In this document: one piece after another, positions 48,223 through 60,300 of the stretch
Numbering within the stretch: the first letter of the stretch is position 1
Layout: each line of letters begins with the position of its first letter
From: Paragordius varius
Taxonomy: Eukaryota > Nematomorpha
Assembly (NCBI GenBank): GCA_964247055.1
Contig: OZ176050.1
Coordinates: forward strand, 3,658,001-3,722,000
Length of the DNA: 64,000 nt
Direction: 5' to 3'
Translations under genes and position numbers: made by a program
The notes under the pieces: model-generated
What the model was told of the DNA's origin: nothing
Seen by the model: only the letters and a program-made list of their open reading frames with translations
Databases searched by the model: none

Positions 48223-49679
48223 TTAAATGGACATCTGCTTGGGTTTAGTTTAATTTTAAGTGCATGTTAAAAACCCCTAGAAAATGAAAACAAATATCAA
48301 ACTTGGTTATAATAAATTACATGCGCATGTTGTAGATAAAACGTTCAAGAATAATATATTTTGCAACATCTTTTAATTATAAATTAAAAATTCTTACAAT
48401 ACAGTAGCGTATGCAGTAAAAGATTGTTAGTGCAAAATAATCTTAATGAACACAAAACAGGGAACCAATTTTCATATATTAATTATCATTCAGTCCTATT
48501 TATAAACATATCCATAATATCCCCCTGTTTTGTCTTCATTAAGATTATTTTGCACTAACAATCTTTTACTGCATACGCTACTGTAAATAGGCTATTATTA
48601 TTTTAAGGCTTAAAAATGCGCATGTTGAAAGTTGACATATCAAACATCAAAACAATTAAAAAAAAATTATAATCATTTAAATACGAATTTCTGACAATTC
48701 TATATAGACATGACTGTAAATCTCAACTCACTTTGCTGTAATAATAGCCAGGAGTTTGTGCTTGACACCTTGAAATATCTGAGATGACAAAATCATCAAT
48801 ATCTCGTTTTCGCATCACACAACACGTTTGGGGTTGTTTCCATGTGGGGTTTGATCGTGCCCAAGGAGTATCCATAAAGTCGCCTGGCCCATAAACGCCA
48901 CAACAGGTAGCCTATTAGCATGATTACATTATTAACATGAGAGAAAATGTTAAAAATATAGGTATAGCTACTAAAAAATAGGGGTAACCCCTTGAATTGG
49001 TCAAAGGTGTATGAAAAGTTAGAAACTTTTTATAATTAATTAAAATTATGGATATAACGGTAGTATTAGTAAACTAGAGTATATTTTTTATACGGACAAA
49101 TGTTATACCTAAAAAACAAATTTATCGTATAAAGAGAGCCCAATATTTTAATCATGGCTTTTTATTCTTATCGTTTTAGGTCGCAATATATGAAATAGAG
49201 AAGCGAATTCCTATCAAACCCACTATAATATTCCAAAATAAAAAATATTTGTCTGTAAATTTTACTATTTATTAAAGTTTAATTTATTGTAAGTCCTTAT
49301 TTGTAGTTAAAAATAAGATAATCTCCTCTCTATTTGTAAAAAAACTAACGGTGCATTCATATATTGGGAGTTTTCGCAGTTAAATAAATTTATATTGTAT
49401 CTGTAAATTTATTCTTATAACAGTTACATCAATAGATAAAAGTTTTTTGTACAAAAAAAAGTATTTAACTTAACCTGAATTAAGTTAAAGCAATAAGATC
49501 CTATAAATGGCATTTTTTATTTTTTGTTAAATTTCCTTATTTACTATTATCCCCTTTAAAAGTTAACCATAAATATTTTTGACGCATAAAAAGACATCAA
49601 TACACATAAAAAAGTTACTAAAATGGTGTTAAAATAATATGTTTTGATGCCAACTTTAAATTTCATTTATATCCTTATT

Positions 49680-49712
<33 letters not shown>

Positions 49713-52700
49713 AACACTGGAAAAAAAGTTATAAAAAATTTGAAACTAAATATTGATAAAATTTACCAAAACATGGAGATAATCCATGGATCTCGAAATG
49801 GTATTTTTTCCATTATCAGCGCCATACTCTGTCCTTATTCGTTGACGTAATCGCAAAGTCACTTGATCTTTTATCTATTATAATATAAAAAATTTAAACT
49901 TAACTAATTAAATTTTTTTTTACTTAATTAGTAAATTTCATATATAATCAATGTATTAACCTAATCTTAGTAATAAATCTTCCAAAAATATTTTGTATTT
50001 TCACCATGTTTTTGAAAAGCATCAATCTTTATATCAATTGGTTTTATATATATCATATGATAATATTTATGAAATGCTGTTAGTTTTTGGCTAATTTCCA
50101 GAGATATTAAAAAGGCTATTAAAAATTGCATTATATAGTGTTATTATAAATAACCAGTGGCATAAAAGAATAGAATTAATTAACCTTATATATATACTTA
50201 TAATGTATTTAAGAAGGATAAATTAACAATTATTTAATAATGTATGTGGAATATATGATTATATTCCTTTATTTTAAAATTTAGGCTCATTTTCTCTAAA
50301 ATTTCTCTAAAGCGAGTCACGCAACAAAAAAAATATCGATGAATAAAATTTAAAAAAATACCAATCAACTGGATTTATTCAATAAAAATTATATATCGAG
50401 AACAAATATATATAGGAAATTTATTTAACGCATATAATTTAAACGTATATTATAAAAAATAATAGCCTAATTAAAAAACGTAATAAGTCAATAATTAGGT
50501 TATGATTCGAAAAAAAAACCAATATTTCAAGCGTATGGAAAAAGATGGTGACTTTTAAAAAATGCAATTCAAAATGCAAAATTTTATGCGTTAGTGAAGC
50601 TATAATGTAGGGCGTCGATAGCTTAATAAAAAATTTTAGCAAATCTATATCAACATTAGCAATATTATTTTAATTTTAAGTTAATTATGGAGTTTATCGT
50701 ACCACAACTGTATCCAAAATCAAATCGTAATCAATAATGACAAAAAATAATGTGGCCTTTACATACAATATCAGCTTATTAACTCGTTATAAAACGTCAG
50801 GTCAAACTATAAAATTATGTTCTTAAATTGGTTCATAACCTCCTTAAATTTGTCTTAACAAGCAGATAAATTTTTGCTGATATGGAGATTTAAATCTCAA
50901 AACCATAAACAAATGAATAAAAAAGAAAGTTTTGGGCTTCAAACATTGTATAATATACATAACCATTTTGAAATAATGTAAATAGTTATAAACGGGCCAT
51001 ATTAAATTCCAACCTATAAAACCATCTGTGTTGACAAACGTCCAATTTAAACATCAAATAAATATCTTACTATAAATTAATTAAAGAGATGAATAAAAAT
51101 AAATATTACGTGTGTGTATGATAACATAACTAACAACCATTGGCAATGTTAAAAAGTGTTGGTAAAAACCAGATTTGGTGAGCTGTAAGTTAAAAAAAGT
51201 TAATATGTGTACGCGCGTTTTTAAATGGTGTTAAATTTTTACCAAAAAACTGAAAAAATGTCAAATTCGAAAGATGAGAGCGAGAGAGAAATAAAAAATG
51301 GGAATGGCACTATACAACTTACTTTAGCAAAAGAATAAAAAAATCAATAACTAATACAAAAATTTTTTTAACATACATCGTAATAACCCCTCAATAATAA
51401 TTTGTCTTATGCGCGCAATATTTTTTTGATTTCTTATTAGCACACAAACCACGCGTATATAATTAGAAAGAGAATAAGAGTGGTGACACGCAACTGGTGA
51501 TTTGTTTTGTAAAAAAATAAAAATAGGTGTGGAAAAGGAAATTTTGACATAAAGATGAGTACTACGTATACACTTTAAAGATTATCTCGCCACACTTTTT
51601 TTAATAAACAATCAATAATTTTATATTTAATATATTTTTGTGAAATGTTTTTTTACCTTTACGCATCTATGATGTGAAAAAATAAAAGTCATAAAAAATA
51701 TAAAATTAAATTTAAAAAACTACCCCGCAAAATCGCAATTTTTTGCTAAATTTTCAATTAGGGCCAGTTAATTTCAAGAAAAAAGTTAAATTAAAACATA
51801 CATCATGAGTTATAAACAGGTATAAATAAGAAATATGCATTAGAAATATATAAATGTATTAAAATATATATCTCTAGGTGATATTGTCATACTTATTACA
51901 TAATGAATATATTAAAAAGTGTTTTATACCTCTGTACGATATACAGCAGCGAGGACTCCAATTGTAATTTGAGCTGCCAAGATTAACAGGAGAAGTATAA
52001 AATACTAAAAAATTAAAAAGAATATTATTTTAGATAACTATTTTTTATATAAATAATATTTTAAAGGTTTATGTATCAGCGCAAATAATTTTAGAGTTAA
52101 AAAACTAAAAAGCATAAAACTCTTCAAAATAATTGATCTACCCAATCAATATATTATCTTGCATTGTTATATGTAGCTGAATTAATTATTTTAATAAAAT
52201 AAAAAATGATATATTACGAATACAAGAAACAAATAATATTTCACGCGCATACACGATTTTTTACAGTTTCAACCTATGTTATTAAAAGTTGAAATATAAC
52301 AAATGTTGTAAAAAGATGTGAGTAATGCGGTTAATATTTCATATTTTGAGTTGATCAGTAAAAGTAAGACAATATATACATATACGCCCTTTAAGTTACA
52401 CAAAATATATTGTCTCTCACATATTAACATTAAATAAATGTAGGATAATTTAAAAAATACAATTAAAACTATAAGTATTACCAATCCAAGCATGCAGCGA
52501 TTTTCTTGAGCCGCACCACAGCACCCTAAAAATCCAACTAAAATAATAAAGCATCCAGATCCTATCAAAAGATAGGCTCCATATTTTAAAAGTGGATCAT
52601 TGCTGGTTAAGTCTAACAAATCAAAGTAGACTTGTTTTTCTTTGGCAACCAGAATGTATATACCAAGAGCAAGCATAGCTGCCCCAGCAATCTAAATAGT

Positions 52701-52780
52701 TAATTAAATTATACCCAAAAAATTATATTGAATAATATGAGTAGAATTTTTGAACATTTGGGTCCGAACCCACGAGCCAT
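45554..52780 (-). CDS. Tetraspanin copy C (complete, 258 residues)
   Basis: Exons 5' to 3': 52780-52715, 52691-52482, 52004-51930, 49874-49767, 48911-48732, 46399-46316, 45607-45554. All are in phase 0 and GT-AG. Start MARGFGPKCSK, TM1 ILLILFNIIFW/IAGAAMLALGIYILV (residues 12-37), TM2 YLLIGSGCFIILVGFLGCC (61-80) followed by the family motif around AAQENR, TM3 YFILLLLILAAQITIGVLAA (93-112), large extracellular loop 118-225 with CCG (156-158), CC (183-184), C202 and C215, the six-cysteine tetraspanin pattern, TM4 TLVVGAVALAIALLE/IFGMVLSICLC, tail RNPSYE. Tetraspanins organise receptors and adhesion proteins in the plasma membrane. Introns are 23, 477, 2055, 855, 2332 and 708 nt; intron 5 holds a mariner-like element and intron 6 a foldback element. 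The exact specificity cannot be assigned. Confidence 0.93.
45745..46066. mobile_element. 322-bp foldback element with 12-bp target duplication
   Basis: Flanked by AAATGTATATTT at 45733-45744 and 46067-46078; the homologous site in copies A and B has a single copy. Arms of about 60 bp (starting CAGTTGTTAAAATCCGTAAT and its complement ending near 46032) are almost perfect inverted repeats. About 35 bp extend beyond the right arm (ATTACAAAAAAACCAATCCG...), so the inverted repeats are not strictly terminal. The centre has a small hairpin, GTTTCGT...ACGAAAC, around GCTTGTTAGCACTCATCAG. Class uncertain. Confidence 0.8.
48190..48220. repeat. (TA)n microsatellite
   Basis: Pure TA run inside the mariner-like element. 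Similar TA runs occur at 1233-1264, 15451-15475, 37616-37636, 49680-49705 and 63974-64000. Confidence 0.9.
48402..48583. mobile_element. 182-bp MITE nested in the mariner-like element
   Basis: Flanked by TA and bounded by about 61-bp inverted repeats starting CAGTAGCGTATGCAGTAAAA with a single mismatch, leaving a loop of about 60 bp. It interrupts the right TIR of the surrounding element; the left TIR shows the empty site (CCTATTTATTGTAAGAATT near 47520). TA target and CAG terminus fit the Tc1/mariner superfamily. Confidence 0.9.
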
Positions 52781-54420
52781 TTCGGATAAAACAAATGTTT
52801 ATATGAAAGTTATAATGTAACAGCTATGTTACCATATTGTTTAAATTTATGCATCGTCTAACACTTTACAACACATTCATTATAGTTCGATTAAAATTAG
52901 GATAGTTGGATACCCCAGGACTGTTTAAAATTAAATAATTTAAAAATATAGAAGAAATTAATACCATGGTAAAACTTTGCACTTATATAAACATTAATAA
53001 ACCGCAATATAAAAAAAATTTTATTTAAAAATACTTGATACTATTTATTTTAAGGAAAAACACAAATGTAAAAAGTTAGTCAACGTAACATCTATGCATT
53101 GGCTAAATTAAAAAATAATACAAATAGTCTACCAATGTTAGATGTAATTTAATAAAATTTTAGCTTTAATTTTATCTTTAAAATTAAATGAACACGATAT
53201 TTTGCAAACATTTTTTATAATAAAAATGCGTCGAAGTTTGACATGGTACCTTTTTTCAAAACGAAATTTTATTTATTTATATAATTTTTATTAGGATAGA
53301 AGCATAAATTTAAATGGGGACCGTTTCTTTTAATTTTCATTTAGTATGGGGTATTTATATACCCCAATTTGAATCAAAGTGCTAAAGGAAGAGAATTAAA
53401 ATAAATTTTAATTTAATTAAATTATCCATAAAAAATTTAAGTTTTTTCACAATATAAAGCAAAAAATGCAGATAATGAGGTTTAAAAAGTTATATATTAT
53501 TCATAAACTTTGCACATAATTGAGGTTTATATAAATTATCTTGCTGGAAATATTCTGAAAGATAAATGCATCAGGATTATCAGGACCCTTTTAATTAAAG
53601 GCCTAAGGGATATGCGAAAATTATTAGCTCGTTTAGAGTAACTCCATATCAGACCATGGCGAAATTTGCTCACATTTTGTTTAATAAAATTTATGTGATA
53701 GCTAAATCCTTCATTCCAAAATATGTAATAAATCATCTACAAAAAAACTTTTTTTTAATATTTTAAATTTCAGATATGTGCCCTAGTTTAAAACTTTGGG
53801 CGTTCTAAAAGGGGTAAATTTTAACTAAAATGCAAAAATTCCGATATTAAGTGATTAAATCCTTAAATATGTGCCAAATTTTGACATACAGTTTGACAAA
53901 TGGATCTTGGTTAATATTTTGATTTGAATTGGGTATATAACCTCAAACTATATTAGAGATTATATTTTATAAAAAACTACTGAAAGAACGGTCCTTTAAA
54001 TTCATGCTTTTAACCTAATAAAAATTTTATAAAAGCCGAAATATCCAAATAAATAGTTTTAAAAAAAAGTTCCATATTACTTTGGCGCCATATATATTTT
54101 ATAACAGTTTTGCAAAATATCATGTTTGTTTAATTTTATAGAGAAAACTAAAGCTAATTTTTTATTTAAATCACTAACACTGATTTAACAGAAAAAGTCG
54201 TTAATTTTGTGTGTGTGTGTATGTATTACGAGTCGAGGTCAACTTTTTGCAATATAGTAAATAAAACTTCTCCATAGGTTGCGATTTTTAGTTTTAATGT
54301 GTTCTGCCAAGGTTGCATTGGTTTCTTCTATTTGTTAATTTAGTTAATGCACACATGTCATATTAACTAAATTTTTACCTTTGGGTTTTACCTCAAACAA
54401 GTAATAACTTTTGAATAACT
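52781..54420. other. Upstream/intergenic remnant of one more tetraspanin unit
   Basis: Successive blocks match the sequence upstream of copies B and D: TTTCGGATAAAACAAATGTTTATATG; ATCCATAAAAAATTTAAG...; CTCCATATCAGACCATGGC; ATATGTGCCAAATTTTGACAT; GCACACATGTCATATTAAC. No coding exon is supported. The next unit's gene body does not follow, so the array ends or was cut here. A GT microsatellite lies at about 54211-54222. Confidence 0.6.
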
Positions 54421-55555
54421 TTTTTATATTTCAGTTCATTAATGTTACTTAGGTGCAAACGTTTGCCATGGTTTCAATAACTTGGATAATTGTTGAGGTA
54501 TTTAAACCGGATGGGGTATCCAACTACCTTTATATGAATCGAAGGACTAAAATGAATGTGATGTATCCAAGTGTTAAATATTATGACCATTTTTGGTTTC
54601 ATTTTGATACTTTTCCTCTGGGTTGAATGCCTAAACCTTATTTACTATATTTAGCCTCGCCTGTAGCCATTGCTCCAAAGCATATAGAGCTTTTCATCCG
54701 CAGTTAGTTGTGCCGGAACCATATGTCACAATTGGTGTTATCAGACTATTGATTTTTGGTTTTAAAAATATGTCTTCTGAGAAAGCTAGTTTAATAATTG
54801 CTTTTTGGGGTTATTCATAACGGTTAACATTTCATTGCCTTTTTATTTGTTCAAGTTTACATATTGTGGTTTCAGAGCTCAACTTTGTAAATAAACTACT
54901 GTTTTGAAAGTTATTTTAGTTAATATTTAATTATCAAACATCTTTCTTATGTCAGAGATAAAAAGGCAGATAATTTTACAGTTTTGTGATTTCTAGTCTA
55001 AATTTTGGACATCTACACACGATTACAACAAACACCTGATATTAAAATACATATTTTTCCCATTTGTATAAGCGAATTAAAAAAAATCATAAGGAAAAAA
55101 AGTTTGAGATGAGATTTTATTATAATTTAACATTTTCTTATAAAAAATTGTAAAAGCGCCTAATAGGCTAAAGAAAGTATATTTTAATATTCGGCTTAGT
55201 AACTTAAATACTTTTTAAAATATTAAAATTTCAGATCGCTCTGGGTTATAAAACTAACTTAAAAGGTAATGGAGTTTTAATAAATTAGCAAAACTAATAA
55301 ATAAAGAATCGTTTTCCATAAAAACTCAAGGCGGAAACAATTTATGTAAATAAACACAATATAAAAAGTGAAATTAAATGACAAAATTTATAAGTACTAT
55401 AAAACCTGACAATTTAAGCCTACATAATTATAGTTATAACTTTCTACGATGCAATTGTTAAATTTAACAGTTATATATTGTCCTCATCTCTTAATAAAAT
55501 ATCACTATAAATCTTTACATCATTGCTTTTGTAAAAACAAGTATTTTATATAATA
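54421..55555. other. Unassigned interval with a less AT-rich patch
   Basis: About 54450-54850 is less AT-rich and has short open frames on both strands (plus TFAMVSITWIIVEVF at about 54467; minus INSLITPIVTYGSGT, vaguely like a LINE C-terminal block). Neither is convincing. The rest is AT-rich without a recognised feature. Confidence 0.35.
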
Positions 55556-57221
55556 CTAGCGTAAATCTGGTGCTGCTACGCAGCCCGAGGAAGTCCTTCG
55601 GACTTTTTGGGGGTGGAGGAGGGGGCGCTATTAGAAAAAAGGGAAACAAAATTGTGATCCATATATGTGGATTATTTCGAAACATTTTTTAATAGTTATG
55701 ATCTCCTAGGATTTTCAAAACGGTTTCATTCAAAACTGTGCATTCATGCTATTATATTGTTTACTGTTGTGAAGGCCCCAAATTGACGGCTAACGGAAAA
55801 AACGATATTCCAAATTTTTATCTATGAGTAAAGCCTTTATTGAACTCGTATGGCTTCTTGAGTTTTTTGAAAATTAGCTCCAAAACCACGCCATTTTTGT
55901 ATGGCGTCTCAGTTTTAAACCGGTAGACCCCTGCCCATAGACCTATATGGAAAAACCGCTGAGTTAAATTTTTTGCCTTTATAAGGCAAATATTTAAAAT
56001 CATCTTTGATCCCATCTTCTCATGGGTTATTTGAAAAAATACCTCAACACTAGATAATCGTTATGCGATGGCGTATTTTTAGGGCTTAAAGGCCCCAAAT
56101 TAACTGCTAATAAAAAAACGCCTGACCTTTTTTGCCTAGTTACGGGTAATATTTCAAGCTTTTAATAAGCTCATCATAAATTTCATGTAAATTAGCTCCA
56201 AAACAACGCAATTTCTATATAGTGGCGCAGTTTTTGGCGGGTAGCTCTTTACCGACGTACGTAAAAAGGCGTCGGGCAAAATTTTTGCCTTTATATGGGG
56301 AATATCTGGAATTATCATTGATTCCATATGTTTATATAAGTTCTTGGAAATATTCCTTCAAAACTAAAAAATTGTTCTATGGCGGCGCAATTTTCAGGGC
56401 GTAAAACTTTACTTAGCCTCATTGAAATATTTCCCTATACTAAAATATTTTTTTAAGGGTTAATAGATATTTTAGGCCCTTATTGAACTCACATAGTCCC
56501 ATAGGTTTCTGAAATTTGGCTCCAAAGGCATGCTGTATCGATAGGTGTCGCAGTTTTTAGCCTCGTAACCAGAGGCAAAACAAAAAAACGCGATTAAAAT
56601 TTTGGCCTTACTTCGGGTAATACCTGGTATTATGATTGATTCCATATGCTCCCGTGGGATTTTCAAAAAATTGCCTCAAAACCAAAAAAGTCTATGGTGG
56701 CGCATTTTTCAGGGCAAGGGCCTAATTAAGGGGTAATTTGGAAAATCCGCTCGACTTAAATTTTTGCCTTATAACGGGAAATACCTGGATCCTTATTGAA
56801 TTTTCACGGTCTCATACCTTGGGCAAAAAAAAGATTCAAAAAAATATTTTTGTGGAGTTAATTTTTTGAAAATGGCATTTTACGGGGGAAGCGGGTAAAA
56901 AGAGGGCCTAAATTAAAAAAGCGAGCCGACTATGTTCGGCGCAATCGAAAATAAATAAAAAAAAATCATATTTGAAATCGAATGGTCCAACACGCTTTCG
57001 GAAAATTGTCTCAAAGACACGATTTTTGTTGACTTTTGTTTTAAAAAAAACCGTTTTTTACAGGGGGTGGGTCCAAACTGGGGATCTAATTCAAAAAAAT
57101 AGCGAAGCTATTGTCGGGCATACATTAATGATTATTTTCGACATTTGGATTTGAATGGGTCTACCGGTTTTCCTGAAACAGATCACAAAGCCAGCATTTT
57201 TCAGTTTTATAAATATATAGA
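55556..57221 (-). mobile_element. Helitron copy H7 (about 1.67 kb)
   Basis: Read on the minus strand it starts TCTATATATTTATAAAACTG at 57221 after A. It ends with the hairpin GCTGCTACGCAGC-type block, GATTTACGCTAG at 55556, then T. Full-length relative of H5 with both ends preserved and no visible Rep/helicase. It ends 136 bp downstream of the stop of the EGF/protease-like gene. Confidence 0.88.
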
Positions 57222-57357
57222 TTAATATATTCACACATAAAAGCTTCATCCCATATATTTACAATTATATTATAACAAATGTATTTAAGATTTTAAACTA
57301 ATTGGCGCTTAAGAAATTATTATATTTAAACAATTGAAGTTTTTATTTTTTTTTAAA

Positions 57358-60300
57358 TTAAAAAAGGATGTTTAATATCCAATTAAAATGTCTTGTAACA
57401 TTGATGAAATAGTTTATTGAATCTGGACTGCATGATCCATCGCTACTAACCCATAATCCAACAACGGAGGATTGAACTGTAAAAAAATTATAATTAATCG
57501 TGAAGTTAGAATTATAAATCGTGTTTGCGTTTAATATTGCAACGGTACATATGTCAAGAGATTGCGACCTAATAAATTTTGTCTTAAATTTAAAATAATA
57601 AAAACCGATATCTTTATAGCCGAAAAAATAGTTCGTTATAAAAAGCTCGTAAAAATTTTTATCAAGCAGGCCTCGATAGATTCTTAATGATTTATCCTGA
57701 ATTAAAACTAACAAAAACAATTAGACTGTATAGCTATGATATTTTTTTTATAACAATAAAAGAAAAACTCCTTATTAGGGACACCTTACAAAACGATGGC
57801 TATATAAAGAAAATTAGTATGAGTACAAAGGGTAAATTTTATGATAGATCTTTTTATGGATTCCTTAAAATTAATATAAATAAATCATCCAAACTGAAAA
57901 ATGGTTATATTCCTCTGAATCAGTTAAGTACGGTTACAAATCACTCACTTTTAGCTATATTTGTAAAGGCAGAAAATTTTGATGCAAGTTTTTTACTATG
58001 TTTTCTTTATTTGTCGCATAAATATTTTGATTTTATAAATATTTAATATACTTGGATCATCAATCATTATGGGGCTTCCCAATTGCCCTCTGCACATGTA
58101 TTGATCACTTTTTGCACAAAATATTTTATCATGAGATAATGGATGCAAGCAATCTGGCATAATTGTTATATTGAACGTTCGTAAAAATAAACTTTGCTCT
58201 CCATGATCTATAATTTAATTAATAGAATTGACAAAATTTTAACTAAATAGACAAACCCTTAAAACTAAAGGACTAATATTTTTTTATCACATTACATTAT
58301 ATATATATATATAACCTATCGTTCTGGGTTTTATACAAATAATTAAGTTATCAATAGGTAATAGAATGAATCTATATAAAATAATTTTTTAGGTTACATA
58401 GACATATAAGGTTTTAAAAAGTATGGTTGTCTTTTTAAAAAATAACACTTTAATTTTTCTTTATTTTAATTTTGAAGGTAAATTAGGACCAAAATAACGC
58501 CTTTTAAAAAGCATTCAAGTTACAATTTTACTTTATCATTTGCCATTAGGGTTTATGCTTTAACTATTTATGAACGTATATTACGAGAACATAAATATGT
58601 TAAAAACTGGTCTGATATCTTATCCTTTTTTATATAAATTACAAATATAGTGGTGGAGTTATTAAAATATATAAAATATAAATTAATTGAATAATAATAT
58701 TTGGGAACTGCTCTGTTGAAACGGTTAGAATGTGAAATAGTTATCAATGGTTGCCTCATTGTGTCAAAAATTAAAATAAAATAAAAATGGTAAAAGTTTT
58801 ATTTAATGATAGATACATGTTTTTTAAGGTTATGAAAAGTTTAATAAATTATTATCAGATAAAAGTCAAAGATTGAAAGCAGAACCGCTTTTGTAGATTC
58901 ATATACTGTTTTAGAGGCATAAGCTCACGATATAAAAGGTTTTTAGAATTTAATTTTAATTATTTTAAAAAAAAATAATATAAAAATAAGTAGAAGGCAA
59001 TAATATTTTGTGCTTAACATAAATTTTGGCGCATTCATAAATATCAAAATATAGGTTATTTGTAAATAACTGGAATTAGAAACATTCAAAATTTAACCGT
59101 ACTTATTAAAAAACAATGCCAAATCAAAATATGAAATTTTTTGATCAATTTTACTTCATATATAGTAAAATTCAAGAAATTATTTTATTCGTTATTAATT
59201 AAAAAAAATCAAAATTTTTCTTTTAAGCCATTTTGTAAAAATGCAAAACTTGCAAAAATTAAATTCCACTTTCTTATCTTGACATTAGGTCATATTTATT
59301 GTTTTGGCCCTATGTGGCATGCAGTAACGAGCACTATAACACTGTTTCTTACAAAATATTGTATGTAGGATGTAATTGTTTGTTTGTGGATAATTTTAAA
59401 AGTTTTAATAAAAAATAGCTTTACTTGTCAAACCCCAGCTTGCCGCATACCAAATTTCCTCAGAACTATTGCCGACCATTGGGAGACAAGCCGTATGAAT
59501 AGATGTATCAAGTGATAAAAATTGATAGTTATGCGGCACCAAATTAAAATGCGTATGATGCCTACCAATTAATACTAATGCCAAACTGTCAGTCACCTCA
59601 AATAATCCATCGTAATCTACAAACGTATAGTTATACATTTTTAAAATATATATATTTGAATGTATCCAAATGAGCAGTGAAATACAATGAGGTAACTATC
59701 GCCCTACCCCGTGCAAAAAGTTCTTAATTATATAAAAACTGTAAACAGATAAAGTGAGGTTTTATTTCACTAATTTTTTTAACACTCTGTTTTGAGCGAT
59801 CAAAATATAGATAATTACTAGATAGACTGTGCTTATGTTTTAAGCATAGATGTAATATTAGAACATAAATATATAGGATATTCGCCCATGATTAAACATC
59901 AAATTATCCTAGACCCCTGAAATAAAAATAGTAAATTTATGACCGTCCAAATATCAAGTCAAGCGACCACAAACCTTACGGTATATAACCATTTTTACCC
60001 CCTATTAATAAATGGTTTGAATGTTATCTAATTATGAAAAAAATTAACATGCTATACAAAAATCCCCGGGCCAAAATTTAAGTAATACTGACATGTGTTA
60101 TTTGAGCTGTGAAATATTCTGGAGATTCCATAATGCTTTTCACTCACATCTATCGAATGCGTGAAGTAATCCCCTACTACAATCAGTATATTGGTGTAAT
60201 TAACTGGTGGAATGTTTTTGAAACAAGAAGATACAGTTAAAATCCAAGAATCCATTATTATAACGCCTGTACAGATATGTTTCCCTTCATACAAAAATCT

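Larger units (their letters stand above)
47395..48716. mobile_element. Mariner/Tc1-like transposon with very long TIRs
   Basis: Flanked by TA on both sides. Copy B has the empty site (ATTTATCATATAAATCTCAAC near 36657). TIRs begin CAGTCATGTCTATATAGAAT and continue as near-perfect inverted repeats for about 190 bp, the right arm being interrupted by a nested element. On the minus strand about 48010-47820 encodes VCDNAPTHKAAVVCELRNK and LPPYSPQLNPIECFFHEIKH, the second and third blocks of a DDE transposase. The rest of the transposase is short or missing, so it is a deleted, non-autonomous copy. Confidence 0.88.
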
